64,000 nt of DNA from positions 9,727,363 through 9,791,362 of the forward strand of contig NC_064542.1 in assembly GCF_023856365.1 (NCBI RefSeq), given 5' to 3'. Numbering within the stretch: the stretch's first letter is position 1; every line of letters starts with the position of its first letter. Both the position numbers and the translations under genes were made by a program. Of the stretch, positions 24,677 to 37,672 are shown in pieces. Source of the stretch: Brienomyrus brachyistius (Eukaryota > Chordata > Actinopteri > Osteoglossiformes > Mormyridae). The notes beneath the pieces are model-generated. The model did no database searches. It had not been told where the DNA came from and was given only the letters and a program-made list of their open reading frames with translations.

Positions 24677-25373
24677 AATGGGAGTCGTCCTTCTGCCTAA
24701 CCTGTACGACCTGTATATTTTATGGTCAACATTTTTGAGGGTGTCTATTAAACATTCCTTTTTTTATGTCATACTGCTACTGGCAGCTTGTCCATGCCCC
24801 CCCCCCACAAAGTCTTCTGCTCTAAGCTACCTGGAGGGCCAGACCTCCCACATCCTGACCAGAATAAGTCCTTAGAGGACAGATGAAATAATATGTATGT
24901 CTGTCATTAAAATTTTTGCAGATGTCCTATTTCTGCAATTAAATGGGGAATCATATCAGTGATGTAAGAAGCAGATGTACACTAAGGGAGACACAGTCTC
25001 CTCGTTCCCCAGCACCTGATGTACTGCCTGGCCAGTCAGTAGATCCTGGCATACAGGGTGTCTCACACATCGCACGACATTTTGGTCTGTCTATAGCGAA
25101 GTCTGATGCCTTTACTAACCTGATCGTCTTTAGGTTTAGGAGCAGCAGTCTGACTGCTAAAATGATAATCAAAAAATTGCTGGATTGGTTTATAAAAAGG
25201 TGTGAAATTCTCAATATGAATAAAACATATTTCTGTTTTTTTTTTTGGAGGGAGTGGAGAGGATATTTCAAAGAATATCAAAGGTGATACATGCAATATA
25301 TCCACCCTGCAAACCACTTGCCCTAGATGGGGTCACGAGGGCTCCTACAGGCGGTCTCAGGCAGGCAGGGACT
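24677..25373. other. Non-coding stretch
   Basis: Short overlapping frames on both strands (24943-25317) have no recognisable domain. No repeat that I can identify except a C run near 24799 and a T run near 25240. Confidence 0.45.
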
Positions 25374-25404
<31 letters not shown>

Positions 25405-25636
25405 TTGTAATTATATCTTTGTGGGGACTCTCCATTCATTTCTATGGGGAAAACTCTAATAACAACATAACAACCTTATCCCCTACCCAGCCCTAACCTT
25501 AAGCATAAGTAACCAAACTAAATAGAAGACTGGCATTTGATTGCATTCACAGATCTTTGTGGGGACCCAAAAAATGGTCCCCACAACATCAACAAAAATC
25601 AGGTTTTATTACGTTGTGCGGACATTAAACTTAATC
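25374..25636 (-). repeat. (CA)n microsatellite plus GT-bounded dispersed repeat, copy 2
   Basis: (CA)n at 25374-25401 is followed by the core in reverse orientation: 'ggtttgtaattatatctttg', 'gtggggactctccattcatt', 'ttcacagatctttgtgggga' and 'atggtccccac'. The right end runs into another CA-rich stretch. It matches 16881-17156 and 48652-48902. Confidence 0.8.
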
Positions 25637-25783
25637 CACACACACACACCACACACAGTCTTGCTCAAAGCCATGTAAAGCCCCCTTTACAGTTGATGGT
25701 TCACATACCACTACTGCTCTGCATTTAGGTTCCTCCTGCTATACAAAGAAATGGAGTTGGGTGACCTAGTAACTCTAAATCGC

Positions 25784-26492
25784 GCAGGGTGTATACATTT
25801 GCAGAGTGTGTACATTTGCAGGGTGTGTATATTTGCAGGGTGTGTATATTTGCAGGGTGTGTACATTTGCAGAGTGTATACATTTGCAGGGTGTGTATAT
25901 TTGCAGGGTTTGTATATTTGCAGGGTGTGTACATTTGCAGAGTGTGTACATTTGCAGGGTGTGTATATTTGCAGGGTGTGTATATTTGCAGGGTGTATAC
26001 ATTTGCAGGGTGTGTATATTTGCAGGATGTGTATATTTGCAGGGTGTGTACATTTGCAGGGTGTGTACATTTGCAGAGTGTATACATTTGCAGAGTGTGT
26101 ACATTTGCAGGTTGTATACATTTGCAGGGTGTGTACATTTGCAGGGTGTGTACATTTGCAGGGTGTGTACATTTGCAGAATGTATACATTTGCAGAGTGT
26201 GTACATTTGCAGGGTGTGTACATTTGCAGAATGTATACATTTGCAGAGTGTGTACATTTGCAGGGTGTATACATTTGCAGAGTGTGTACATTTGCAGAGT
26301 GTGTACATTTGCAGGGTGTGTACATTTGCAGGGTGTTTGCATTTGCAGGGTGTGTACATTTGCAGGGTGTTTACATTTGCAGGGTGTTTGCATTTGCAGG
26401 GTGTGTACATTTGCAGGGTGTATACATTTGCAGGGTGTGTACATTTGCAGGGTGTGTACATTTGCAGGGTGTTTGCATTTGCAGGGCGTGCG
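25784..26492. repeat. 17-bp minisatellite, 41 units in exact register
   Basis: The unit is gcagggtgtgtacattt. From the first gcag at 25784 to the last at 26481 is 697 bp, exactly 41 x 17, so no net insertion or deletion has occurred. Variation is by substitution only: gtgtata, gtgtata/tatatt, agagtgt, agaatgt, and a gtttgca variant clustered at the right end. Open frames of 200-280 codons run through it in several frames on both strands because a 17-bp unit without stop codons stays open in every phase. They are not genes. Confidence 0.95.
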
Positions 26493-26559
26493 CTTTATGA
26501 CGGCCTGGTACTTGTCCAGGATCCCAGTGGCTGGTGCCATATATTGCCAGGGACATGCA

Positions 26560-26786
26560 ACCTTCATAATACATTATAATGGTTGGTGTAAGTATTAAGG
26601 ATGCTATGTACTGCATTATAAAGGCATCTATAGTGCATTATATATGAGAGCTTCATAAGGCATTCCTAATGCATAGTACACTTGGCATGTAATGTGCCTT
26701 TTTATTAATATTTATAGTCAGGTTTATAATGCATTATGAATGTTTTTATAAATGACTAAAAACATAACCTTAAGTAAACTGTTACC
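26560..26786 (-). mobile_element. MITE remnant
   Basis: The right end read on the minus strand is CGGTAACAGTTTACTTAAGG, a GGTAACAnTTTACTT-type terminus like those of the elements at 14955 and 46748. It is followed by repeated 'cataatgcattataa' motifs. The matching left terminus is not visible, so the element is truncated. Confidence 0.5.
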
Positions 26787-26789
26787 GAA

Positions 26790-29700
26790 ATGAACACAAA
26801 TATCGATGTTGCTCTTTAATCAGGAGACCAAACTTCAGTATATTGAGGAATAAGAACTAAAATGTACTTGAACTAAATACTAAAGGCAGTGAAATGTCAC
26901 CATCGGGGAGTGAGACATTCTCTCCAGTCGCTACGATTGCCTTCTTCCTTATTCCAGCCCTGATGAAGGGATTTCTAGGCCTGGGCAGTGTCTACAACTT
27001 CATCCCGTAATACCTGTGTACAGTACTTTGGCAGTAGTTTCAAAAACAACAGTATTTTAGTGTTTTGAAATCTTGCCGATAAAATTTGGCTGGGTGGGGA
27101 TTTCCTACATTATGAAATTTGCCAAGCAGGGGGTGGGGGGTATCCACCCAAGCAAATCCACACATTTAATATGTATTGAAGTGAAACCCCAACGAAGCTT
27201 CCCTCACCCAGAACTGCATTAATTTGGCTTTGGAGATCCACGTTTTGATTTGGCACCTCTCCCCAGAATGTTACTTCACAGATTTGCTCTTGGAAGCATG
27301 TTATGAGTTTGTCAGAATGACAAATCCCCTCAAAGAAGAATGAAATTTCATTTGCAAGCTTACATTAGTAAGGTGTTTGTGCATAATCTCTAAGTCATTT
27401 TCCACATGCATGCTGAGAACAGCGACTGACAACCAATTACTGGATAACACGCAGAATATCCGACAGTGTAAAATACATTCCTGTTATGTATGTTTAATTC
27501 CTTTAATTTATTGTATATATGATATAAGAACCACTGAAAATTTCAGAAAATAGATTACGAGTTTAAATAGTAATGACAAACTATAAATGTATTATTAATT
27601 CAAAGACAAGCTACTAGAATCTGTTTCACCCTTATTCTCCCTTCAGTATTTATGTACCTTCAAAACACCTTCAATACAACTATACTAATAAAAACGAAAC
27701 CTTTGATTTTTACTATTATTTATATCAAATCTTCTCATCAATTTCCCCAAATCATAACAGTAAATAAATCCTATTTAAATACATTTTCTGCAGCATTCAT
27801 ATTGCAGAAAACATTAATACTACCAGTAATAATAAATATTAAATATAAGTATTCTACAAACCAGAACAGTTGTGTTAGGTGTGCAGAACATCTCACTGCA
27901 GCTGCACGTTCACCTCACGTCCCATTTTTTGGTGTCATGGGGAATTAACAGCATCAACATTCCTAATGGTCAAATCTATTCCTTTGGTGGGTCTCAAGCC
28001 AATGATATTGTTTCGTCAAGTGTCTCCAGACAGCAAGCCAAATCCTACCTGCTAACTTGGCTTAAAATACTTCGTAAAAATGTGCTTTTATACCCACTTG
28101 TCTAACATAATTGAATGAGAAATTTCTTTTCGCTGGGAAACCAGATCGTCCTAAACAAAAGATCAAATATAAATCTCGACACATTGACATACACAGCTTT
28201 AATTTGAAAGTTATTTACCGTAGATCTTGCCAAATACCTTCCATGCAGAGATCAGATAATTATTTTGTAGCTCAAAAGTCAGGACGCCAGACTTGCTCAA
28301 AATTTCCCAGCTCAGTGTGACAGCAGAAACATCAATAGCGTCTTCCTGCACAGAGAGTTACATCACAAAGCTCCAATGGATAAAACTGGTAGAGCCACTC
28401 TGGGTTATAAATCAGTTACTTACTGTGTCTCAGCCTGATACCAGATATCAAAGGGAAAACTCACCCCCTTGTTCAGCACACGTTCTCTTTATTAGTCATT
28501 TAACTGGGACAGAAAATGACAGCGGTATTGGGGTTTGTGGGGCATTGCCTTCTTCGCCTGATTTCTCACTGGTTTCATTTTGCCGCACACTGTGGCCAGG
28601 GAGATTGTTTGGGCAGAAGTATGTAGGGCAGCTGAAAGAGAAACAATGTTTAAGCTTAACGTTGGACTTTTCTTCATCCTTTGGACTTCATGGGTTCACA
28701 TAATGTCACCGCCGGTCGCCATGGGAGCCTTGATGTCACCTCATCCGTGTGAGTGAAGTGAGGTACCAACGTCTGTGAGAAATCCAATATCCTATGACAT
28801 ATCCTTTTCAAGTAAAAACTCAATCATCTCAAAACTCATATTTCAATATCATAAACTTTCAATCTCATGTGTCTTTCATTGTTAAAACAATTTTGGCATT
28901 CATGTTCATTTTAAAATATAATTAACCAGCTATTTATACCAACTATGATGTTTCAAGGAACTAATGTCAACAAAAACAGAATTTGCATGGTTTTAGACCG
29001 ATAGCGATTATTCCTTTTCAAGGATTTCAAGCATAATTTTCCTGTTGAAAAACATCTTAGCTATTTTGAACCTCTTGTGTGGGTAGTATCAAAAGCAGGG
29101 CTGAATGCTGACAGCAGATGGCACAGATCACGTAGGAGGGGAGGGCGTATGCATGAAATACAGAAGGCAAGCTGAAGATGAAAAATGGACGATTAAACAC
29201 GCTTTGTATGGATCTGGTGTTTCTGAGCACTCCCAGGGCTGAAAACACACTCATAGATATACCTGGAACTCAAGCATGTACATTTCATTCTCCATGTCCA
29301 TGTTTTTCACATCAAAATTGACTTTAATCTAGTTTCTAATCCATTCAGGGGAACAGAAACCTGCTTTTTATAGAGCATTTGCAGTAAATCACATCAGTGT
29401 CTCAATGAAAGACACATTAACTAATTTTACAGTCAAAAATCTAATAGATTTGTAATTAACTGGTCTCAGAAACAAAGTGAGTTGATTCCACTATACACAA
29501 GCCACCCATTATTCTCAGCCGGTGTTGGGAATTTAATGAACAAAATTTGCTTAATATTCAACGTTGAGGATTTTAGAATGACTGCTATCCTGCTTGCGTT
29601 AAGTACATATAATTCATATTGTTGAAAAATTATAATTGGATATTCTAAATAACAGGTACCAATATGACCATGTGGAGCAGTGTCTCCCAATATGTATCAC

Positions 29701-30050
29701 ACAGTGACATCATCTTTAAAAATCCCATTGCTTATGATGTAATGTAAGCTGAATTTCTATCCAACTGAAGTCTAAGCAGCAACAGCTGTAGAGAGGTGCT
29801 GTTGACATGGGGATTTGCAGCCTTGTGTTTTCCGTTTCCCTTCATGGTTTCCTCCCATTTCGGTAAATCCCTCTCTGGGACGACTTCCTTATTTTTTTAT
29901 TGTCATTGGCAGGTGGACTGTGCAATCTTATGGACATTGTATGTATAATCAGGAAGGAAAGCCTCCATCAAATAAGTGTACCACCATTATGTCTGGGAGA
30001 AGTGCTACCTTGTAATTGTAATATCATATTATATAAATAAATTATAGAAA

Positions 30051-30053
<3 letters not shown>
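26790..30053. other. Non-coding stretch
   Basis: Unique, AT-rich sequence. The frames at 27652-27948 (98 aa) and 28293-28703 (136 aa) do not resemble any domain I know and overlap others on the opposite strand. Nothing else is identifiable. Confidence 0.45.

Positions 30054-30110
<57 letters not shown>
30054..30110. repeat. (TA)n microsatellite
   Basis: About 28 uninterrupted TA dinucleotides. Likely length-polymorphic. Confidence 0.95.
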
Positions 30111-30114
<4 letters not shown>

Positions 30115-30124
30115 CGCACACTGT

Positions 30125-30445
30125 GTCTTTCTGTCTGTCTGAGTGTCCATTGTGAGTGTCCTGTCTGTCTGTGTGTGTGTGTTTGTGTCTGTCTGTCTGT
30201 CTGTGTCTGTCTTCTGTCTGTGTGTCTGTCTTCTGTCTGTCAGTGTGTCTGTCTTCTGTCTGTGTGTGTGTGTTTGTGTCTGTCTGTCTGTGTGTGTGTC
30301 TGTCTTCTGTCTGTGTGTGTGTGTGTTTGTGTCTGTCTGTCTGTGTGTGTGTCTGTCTTCTGTCTGTCTGTCGGTGTGTGTGTGTGTGTCTGTCTTCTGT
30401 GTGTGTGTGTGTGTGTGTGTATGTGTCTGTGTGTGTCTGTGTCCC
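30125..30445. repeat. Compound (TG)n/(TCTG)n microsatellite
   Basis: About 320 bp is built from TGTG, TCTG and TCTTCTGTC blocks, with block-level duplications such as 'tgtgtttgtgtctgtctg'. The long Cys/Val/Ser frames through it (30143-30737) are simple-repeat artefacts. Confidence 0.95.
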
Positions 30446-30739
30446 AGGGCCCTTGGGCTTTCTTGTACAGGAACTGCAATATCATATTACAGTTTTTCAC
30501 TACAAAGTTTCAAGATCCCTCCGTCAGATGCTAACATTTACAAATATCAAACACTTAGTGTTTTATGTCACGCAGCGTCAGAATATTTTTGACATAGTGC
30601 TGCTGAGGTGGAGCTTAAAGCGCCTGGTGTATCACAAGCGGCCTCTGCTCAGATGTTCGTTGTTGGTCTCCCCGGAGGCCTGCAGGTTCCTGGATTTCAG
30701 TGATGGGAATTGCAACAGCCGTCTAATAGACCATTAGCT

Positions 30740-33134
30740 TTCCTGCACTGAACCATGTAATCATGAATAATCATGAAACCATCGTGGAGAAGAACACCAA
30801 TTGCCTGTAGTCTGGCACAGAATTGCCTTAACAATCCAACATAGGAGCACTTTCCTCTGGAGGCCTGCTGCTCCTCAGTGCTCCTCGGTGGCGTGCCCCA
30901 ACAAAGCCCTAACAGCACCTTTCCTGTTGGCAGACTCTTTAATTCAGCTCCTCTATACAGGCTGAGACCACAGGACATCTACAGTGTCATTCACTGCATG
31001 GACGAAAATGCCAGAGAATGCACAATCACATCAGGCACGTCCCTAAGAAGTGGTTCTTTGGCAATTCGTGCCGCACTGCATCAATCTCAGGAATACGGTC
31101 ACTCTCAAAAACTGGTGCTACCAAACTGATTTAATGCAGGAGCTACTTTTTATGTCCAACCGACTATAGTGACCAATGCAGAGAAACATGGCTTTCATTC
31201 CATCACCTACTTTCAATGTCTCTTCCCAAAAGTAGAAATGGTCCCCATAGCAAAGTCGTGTGGGGGATCAGCTTCTTTCTCATCCATCCATCCATCCATT
31301 TATCATATCGAGGGTTGTGGGGGGATAGAACCTTTTCTTTCAGATATGTCTAGATATTTATTATTTTCAGAAGACATTTCAAAGCATATAATCTCTTCCA
31401 GGTCATACTCCAAAGAATTATTATTTTTTTTAGCAGAGATATTGCTCATAAAATGTTGTATCATATCTGTATATAAATACATATGGTATGCTGGTCTTAT
31501 GCCTCCATGGATTGGAGGCTAAAATCCTGCCTCTTTGCGTAGAGTCTTAGTCCAGGCTCGTCCCACAGACCAAAGACACACAGTTCCAGAATTGGGCAGA
31601 AAGTATGATGGTGTTTATGTGGACGGATTGTAACGGCATAGATTTGGGTGCGGATGGTAAGAACATGTGGCTACCAGTACTGGGGTAGTTCTGTGTATGT
31701 TTATAGGGGCTGGGGGTTCTAAGCTAATTTGGTCAAGTATCACAACCATACATACGCCCTTGATGGATTGGCTTCCTATTAATGATCACACAGAGAGGAT
31801 CTAAGCGAAGAAGTGATGGCTGTTTAATTCAGAAGCTCCAGTTCGAGTCAGGAAGGGTCAGAATTGGTACGGCAGAGAAGCGAAACGATCCAGCCAAAAC
31901 CGGGAAAACACACAGGCAAGGATCGAAAGTCCAGGAGACCAGATCATACACAGAAAGGCCCTAATAGACTTAGCACCCACTCAGTAAACCGCGCTCAATA
32001 ATTTGCAAGGAACAAGCTCAACACTGGCTTTAAACCAGGTAACTAATTATTGGAGCTGTGACACAGCTGTTCAGCACTATGGTGTTGACGGTCACTGGAG
32101 GTGTGGCGGTTCAGGTGAAGGTGGTTGATCAGACACTCATTTCTTGTGCCCCGTGCTGCCTGGGAAAAGGTTCATAATAAAATATGAGTTGGACATTGGC
32201 TGGAGGGAATTGAATTGCATTGATTGGAAAACTGGATCTAATGCCACAGATGTTCAAATCTAAAGATCGTGGTCTAGTGCCACTTTCATGGTATTTTCTG
32301 TTCTCTTTTTTAAAGAGAAATCAATATACGTTGAGAGAATGTCGGTCTGACATTCTTCAGTTTTTTTTCTGACAATAAGCAAAGCTACTGGTGAAAATTC
32401 TTGAAGCCATAAAGGGCAGATAATATCGGCATCCGCTAGCTTAGTCAAACTTATACCAACTTAGAAGGGATCCACCTTCAACTGCGGACTCAAATATCTC
32501 CACAAAATAGTTGCTATTTTGCAGTTCAGTATATGTTATGCACCAATTCTGGAGAAAATAAATTGTTTAAAGTTCCCCCCATTCAGGCAGCATAGGACAG
32601 ATGACAGCTGAATACATAAAACTGCAGCTTAGGTACATTTGCCAGATTATGCTGTCAAACTACATCAGGTAAATTCAACTTCAACGACAGAAACTATAAT
32701 TCAGATTCCAAAATTATACGAGTAACTTTCTTGCTATGGTGGCGGGTGGTAATGCGACTGCACCATACCAATAATGCATGATGGGAAACGGCACAGTGTT
32801 CTTAAAGCATAATGATAACAGCTGCTTGCAGCTCCTGCCGGAAGCCGCGCTTATGGTGGGCTGGCAGGGATTAGGGCGAAGACTGAAAACTGGGTATCTG
32901 CATTCGGCATCTTCTCAAAGCTCTGTTCTCTGCTCACTCCATGCGTTTCACAGACCAAAGTTCGTTCATTTCAAAGCAGTCTCATATTCATGGAAACATA
33001 CATTTACTACTGAAACCAGACCTTATGCTGTGGTATCTACCATAAGATATTTTTATAATTCAAGAAGCAAGACTGTTTCAGAAGATCTAAAGTGATCCAA
33101 AGAAACTCTTCTTGAGAATAGTTTGGTCTGGGTG
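30740..33134. other. Mostly non-coding stretch with possible retroelement debris
   Basis: A CATCCATCC-type partial tail lies at 31281-31330 (minus). The segment 31760-32150 has the GC and low-stop character of the LTRs in this window, with 'aattaaacagcc' on the minus strand, but I could not find matching TG...CA ends with a 5-bp duplication and leave it unclassified. No gene is supportable. Confidence 0.4.
31281..31330 (-). mobile_element. Partial SINE/L2 tail
   Basis: (CATC)n is followed by 'atttatcatatcgagggttg' and 'tggggggata'. This is a short decayed version of the reversed tail seen at 18208. The remaining part is lost. Confidence 0.5.
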
Positions 33135-33222
33135 AACCAATTCCAGTCCTGGACCGTCAGAATCCAGCACAGTTTGCTCAAACACACCTTACTTAGCTAA
33201 CTAACCGGAATTGGGAAACCGT
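33135..33222. mobile_element. Possible small hAT-like MITE relic
   Basis: The ends 'accaattccagtcctgg' and 'ccggaattgggaaaccg' are partly inverted and resemble the CAGTCCTGG-type termini of the element at 37461. The evidence is weak and the borders are approximate. Confidence 0.35.
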
Positions 33223-33299
33223 AGTTTATGTTCTACCAATAAGGCAGAGTGATCATAGTTGTATGGAAAAATAATTACTCACTTTCGTCAAATATTAGC

Positions 33300-33598
33300 T
33301 GTCGTGCCCGGCTCGTCCGCTCCTCGTGTGTGCCACGCCCCCTGATTACCCACGTGTGCTACCCTGATCGTCTCCTGCTGTGTCCGATTACTTTGATTAG
33401 TCCTGTCCTGTTTTAAGTCCTGGTCTTACCTGTTGGCCCGGTCCGTCATTGTAGTTTATTGTGGATCTTGTGTGGATTGATGGTCCCTGCTCCCGTCACC
33501 CTAATTAAACCCCGAGTTTACCCCGATTCCGGCCTGTCTGCCTGCTCCTTGCACGCCTGCCCGCACGATCGCCGCTTGCCGCCACCCAGATCGTGACA
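33300..33598 (+). mobile_element. Solo LTR (299 bp), same family as 14129-14809
   Basis: It begins TGTCGTGCCCGGCTCG and ends CAGATCGTGACA, flanked by a perfect 5-bp target duplication, ttagc (33295-33299 and 33599-33603). The 5' half is highly similar to the reverse complement of the LTR at 14129-14809. The 3' half diverges ('aattaaaccccgag' in place of AATAAATCCCCAG). It lacks the 19-bp array and so represents the unexpanded form. Confidence 0.8.
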
Positions 33599-33603
33599 TT
33601 AGC

Positions 33604-36600
33604 ATTATACAGGCAAAATTTATAAAATATTCTTTTGAAGAGAAGCAGACTTTGCTATATAAATTCTTTCATTTATTTTAGAAAAAACAAACATGCCTAA
33701 TATATGTACATAAATTCTAAATTCTTTTATAAGTTTTATACATTCTTTTTTATTCACCTGCTTAGCCGACCACAACTGTCCCATAGACTCACCAGACCTC
33801 CCACAAAAGGTCTCTTTGTATTGTTGGCAGCGGACACATCCCTGCACAACCCTTGCAAAAAAAAAAAATTCAATAAGACAAATTGCCTATTTTGACCATA
33901 CTAATATTGATGAGTCAGGTTAAAATTAAAATGAGAAATATTACTGCTGAGCCATTTAATCACCGCACACATAAATGATTAATCTATTTCCCTTCTTTTT
34001 TTCTGTTATACCTTTCGCAGCGCAGTTAAGAACCTAAACCTCCAGAACATTTGCCTGAGTATTGCCATTTGTGGCTCCTCTGACTTTGAGACATGCCCCC
34101 ATTTATTCTTATTGATTGGAATTAAATTTTGCATTTTGAATAAGAACAGGTACCATCTCTTCCATGAGGTGTGCTGATATTATACCAAGCATCAGGATGA
34201 TGAATAAGATCACCATAGCAATATTGAATTTCGTCCTCTCTGCAGGATCAATAAGCACCTTCCTCACTGGGTAAAATCTGAGATTTCATTAATCTATTTA
34301 AGAGGCCTGGGTTATCCTTCATGAATTATTATGGGGTATAGAGGGCAAGTACATTCCTTAGCCCTTACAGAAACCTTTTTAAGATCCCATTTTCCAGTTT
34401 AATAGTTGCGTGTTATGAAAATGTAACCAGATCTACAATTGTGCACAGGCTTGACCCAGAAAAACGTTAAATATACTGATTGTTCAATAGCGACATGTGG
34501 TAGTATGCAGTATATGTGAAATATGCTGGTCTCTCCTCATTTGAACTGGCTTATTTTTTACCAGGCCTGTAATTCAAGGTTGGACTAATTTCCCAGTCCA
34601 AGTCATTATTTGGAGCTGAGAAATTTCTGCAGTAATTATATGCTTCTGTCAAAAACATACTTACTATACATAGATTTCGTAGAATAATTTGTTTAATATC
34701 AAAGAAAACTCCTCCACCCGAGGCGTAATTACTGTGCGGTGTACTTCAACAAGCAATTCAACCAATCTGGAGACTTAAAAACCCAACAGACTGATAAAGG
34801 CTTGAGTTATATATGGTGCTATAGAAAGGAAGTTGAAAATGAAAGGTAGACTTAGTCAGGTTCTTAGTCTTGTGGTTTACAGATAAATTGCGGAAAGGGG
34901 AAAAAACAAAGGTCTCTGGTTCCTGGAATGTTTGCTTTATAGCTTATAATAGTGTTTTCTATCCAAAATTTGTAACATGCACTCTGACGTCCGAATGATG
35001 AAATCCCAGCATGGTAGACGAATGCTTCCCTTTCTCAAATATCATAAATATTGCCGGCACTCTATGTTGCCAATCCCACCCACATTCAGTTTGGAAAATG
35101 AGGACAGAACATGAAGTCAAGCACTCGTAAAATGAATCTCTGATGACCGTCTTGACACAGGAGACAGATATTTTAATCTGGCTGAATTGCGAGAATGACA
35201 CCACCTATGGTGTTGCACCCCCGTGGTTAACGTGGCCTGACCTTGCACAGAAGCCCGTTTTGATTTACAGACGAATAGGAGGTAGAATATATGTTTTTTA
35301 TTTAATAGCTATTATGGTCCTATGATTGATACACAAGTGGCCGTAACCATGCCCATCTCAGTATCTGTTGCTTTATATACGCAGGAAAGATGTAGGGTCT
35401 CTCCCCCGCAAAAAGCCAGAAGATAAAAAAAAAACTTTCAAGTCCTGTCACAGGCTAGAGAAGAGAATGTCAGCGCAGTCACCCAGCCTCCCGTCTGGTA
35501 TGTGGGATGGTATTACCCGCACTTATGTGGCCATATGTCTTACAGTTTCCAGATGACCAGGCTTCCCTTTTGGGATTGACACCTACCATTTATTCTCATT
35601 TTATGCTCCCTCCAAGAAGTATGAGAATCCTTAGTGAGGTGTTTCTGCCACAGCTATCGACAGAATGAGCCCTCATGGGCTCCCTGATGTCTTCACAGTG
35701 CCATTGAGGCGATCCTTCTGCAGTGTCCCGCGTCCAGCCAAAAATACTATTTCTGTGCTTTAGGTGTTAGCTGCAAACATCGGCGCACTGGTGTCACAGG
35801 TAGGGAATTAATCGGGGAGCTGATTTCATTGCACTTTTCTAAAGTAAAAGAGATGATGGGGGCCTTGTTTTGCTGCATAGAAATAGCGGGTGCATCCTAT
35901 GAAAAACCATCTTCACTCTTACTCAAATGGAAAAAATTCTGCATTTTTACGAGGATCGGAAGTAAAGTGAGACCCCTATTCAAACGAACGGATCTTATGA
36001 GTCAGGATGTTACTGGGCCGGATAATTAAATTCAATTAATGAAATTCATTTAAATTCATTTACATTTTAGTGTCTTGATATTGAAAGAAAGGCAAAGTCT
36101 TCTCTGTAATATGTAGGGCTTGAGCTGTCCTTTCGGAACAAGCATGCATGCATGCGTGTGACAGTGCAGATTGCGCCTGTTTTCCTTCTTGAACGTTTTT
36201 CACAGTTCCAGTCATCTAACTTTTTATTTCCTTCTATGCAGATGCACGGTCTGTGATAAAAATTAAATAAATAACGATAAAATAAGAAAACAGAGTCCAG
36301 ACCTGACCTTGTGTAACCATCTCCTGCAGTGCAAAGTAACAAAACATGTCATCTACCGATAGGTGTTTACTGCTGATAAGAAAATCAATTTGTTTTTTAA
36401 TCAATAGTAATAATTTTCCATATGAAGATGTCTGTTCAATTTAATATTCCACACTTACATCTTTCAGGAACAAATATATCTCAGTATCTCAGTAATGGAA
36501 TTATTCTGAGGACATTGCAGCAGAGAGAGATTTTACATGCATGTACACCTAGAGGACTCTGGGGAGCTTGATATGGGTGCATGTCAAAAGGGATTATTCT

Positions 36601-37011
36601 TTTCCATGCAATACTCTGCCAGCACTGTTTGTTGTAGATTTTGGCTGGGACTTATGCATCTAATAAGGGTTCATATCAATACAAACACACCTGGGGTGAC
36701 ATTAAATATGTATTACCAAATTAAAAACAGCCTCCCATCTTTAGTATGCATGGGAGGCTGCCGGTTTCAGAGGTTGTCTCTGTCTTTTAAACACGCTCTT
36801 CATTTCAGGTGGTTTGCTCACTCGAATGATCCTGCATGCCAATAATTCATTCCGTCACTGTGCTCACAAAGAAAGAAGAACCTAACGCAAGTATGCAGTC
36901 AATCCAGTAGCATCTCGAATTTGCTGCGATTAATTATTTATTTTTTACCAATTACCAAAAATTTAATTCTTTGGCAAAGTAAGGAACACCGACCCTAGCA
37001 AAGATAAGCAG
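33604..37011. other. Non-coding stretch
   Basis: Short frames only, none with a domain. The sequence is unique-looking and AT-rich. No repeat identified. Confidence 0.45.
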
Positions 37012-37145
37012 CCATCTGTCCATCTTCAGTAACTGCTTACCCAGTACAAGGTCATGAGCCTATCGCAGGAAACACGGGGCACAAGGCAGGGTGACACCCT
37101 GGCTGAGATGCCAGGCAATCACAGGACACACATTCACACGTAGGG
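37012..37145 (-). mobile_element. Degenerate SINE/L2 tail
   Basis: 'catctgtccatcttcagtaa', 'ctgcttacccagtacaaggt', 'catgagcctatcgcagg' and 'cacaaggcagggtgacaccc' follow the reversed-tail order of the SINE/L2 family and extend further into the element than the copy at 18208. It is diverged and has no clear target duplication. Confidence 0.65.
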
Positions 37146-37460
37146 TGACCGCCTAATCCACCTAATGGTAGTGTCTGTAAGTTGAACTACCATTTCAATT
37201 AAAAGGACCATGGATTTCATTGCACTGATGTCTTGCTGTGTGCTGAATGGTCAGTCTCTGAGTTATTGCTGTGTGCTGATTGGTTAGTCTCCTATAATCA
37301 TGCATGTGTCACTAATGTTAATGTTAATCAATAAAGGAAACAAACCAGTAAAATCACAAGAAGAATTGAACTATTTAGACAAACAGGGGAGCCTTTCAGT
37401 TTTAAAGTAGTTTGTAAAACCTGATGCAGCTCACAGTGTCCCTCCTGACATGTATTAGGT

Positions 37461-37664
37461 CAGGGGTGTCAGACTCCAGTCCTGGGGGGCCGGAGCCCAG
37501 CACATTTTTGTGTTTCCCCTCATTTAACACACCGGATTCAGCTCCTTACACCTCCTTGTGCTAATTAGCACACAGTTCTTGAGATAAATCATTTGTGGTG
37601 GATCAGGGAAAGAACTAAGCTACACAGGGCTCTGGCCCCCCAGGACTGGAGTCTGACACCCCTG
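37461..37664. mobile_element. hAT-like MITE (204 bp) with near-perfect 31-bp inverted ends
   Basis: The left end CAGGGGTGTCAGACTCCAGT continues to CCTGGGGGGCC, and the right end GGCCCCCCAGG continues to ACACCCCTG. The inverted repeats are almost identical. The 8-bp flanks tattaggt (37453-37460) and gattaggg (37665-37672) match at six positions, consistent with a hAT-type duplication. It is non-coding. The well-preserved ends suggest a young insertion. Confidence 0.85.
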
Positions 37665-37672
37665 GATTAGGG

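Noticed and set aside
25711..26598. Long open frames of 200-280 aa on both strands with Cys-rich 17-residue repeats
   Set aside because: They are translations of the 17-bp minisatellite, which contains no stop codon and is therefore open in every phase. No independent coding evidence.
30143..30737. Cys/Val/Ser-rich frames up to 193 aa
   Set aside because: Simple (TG)n/(TCTG)n repeat.
31760..32150. Additional solo LTR
   Set aside because: It has LTR-like composition and a poly(A)-like motif, but no TG...CA pair with a matching 5-bp duplication was found.
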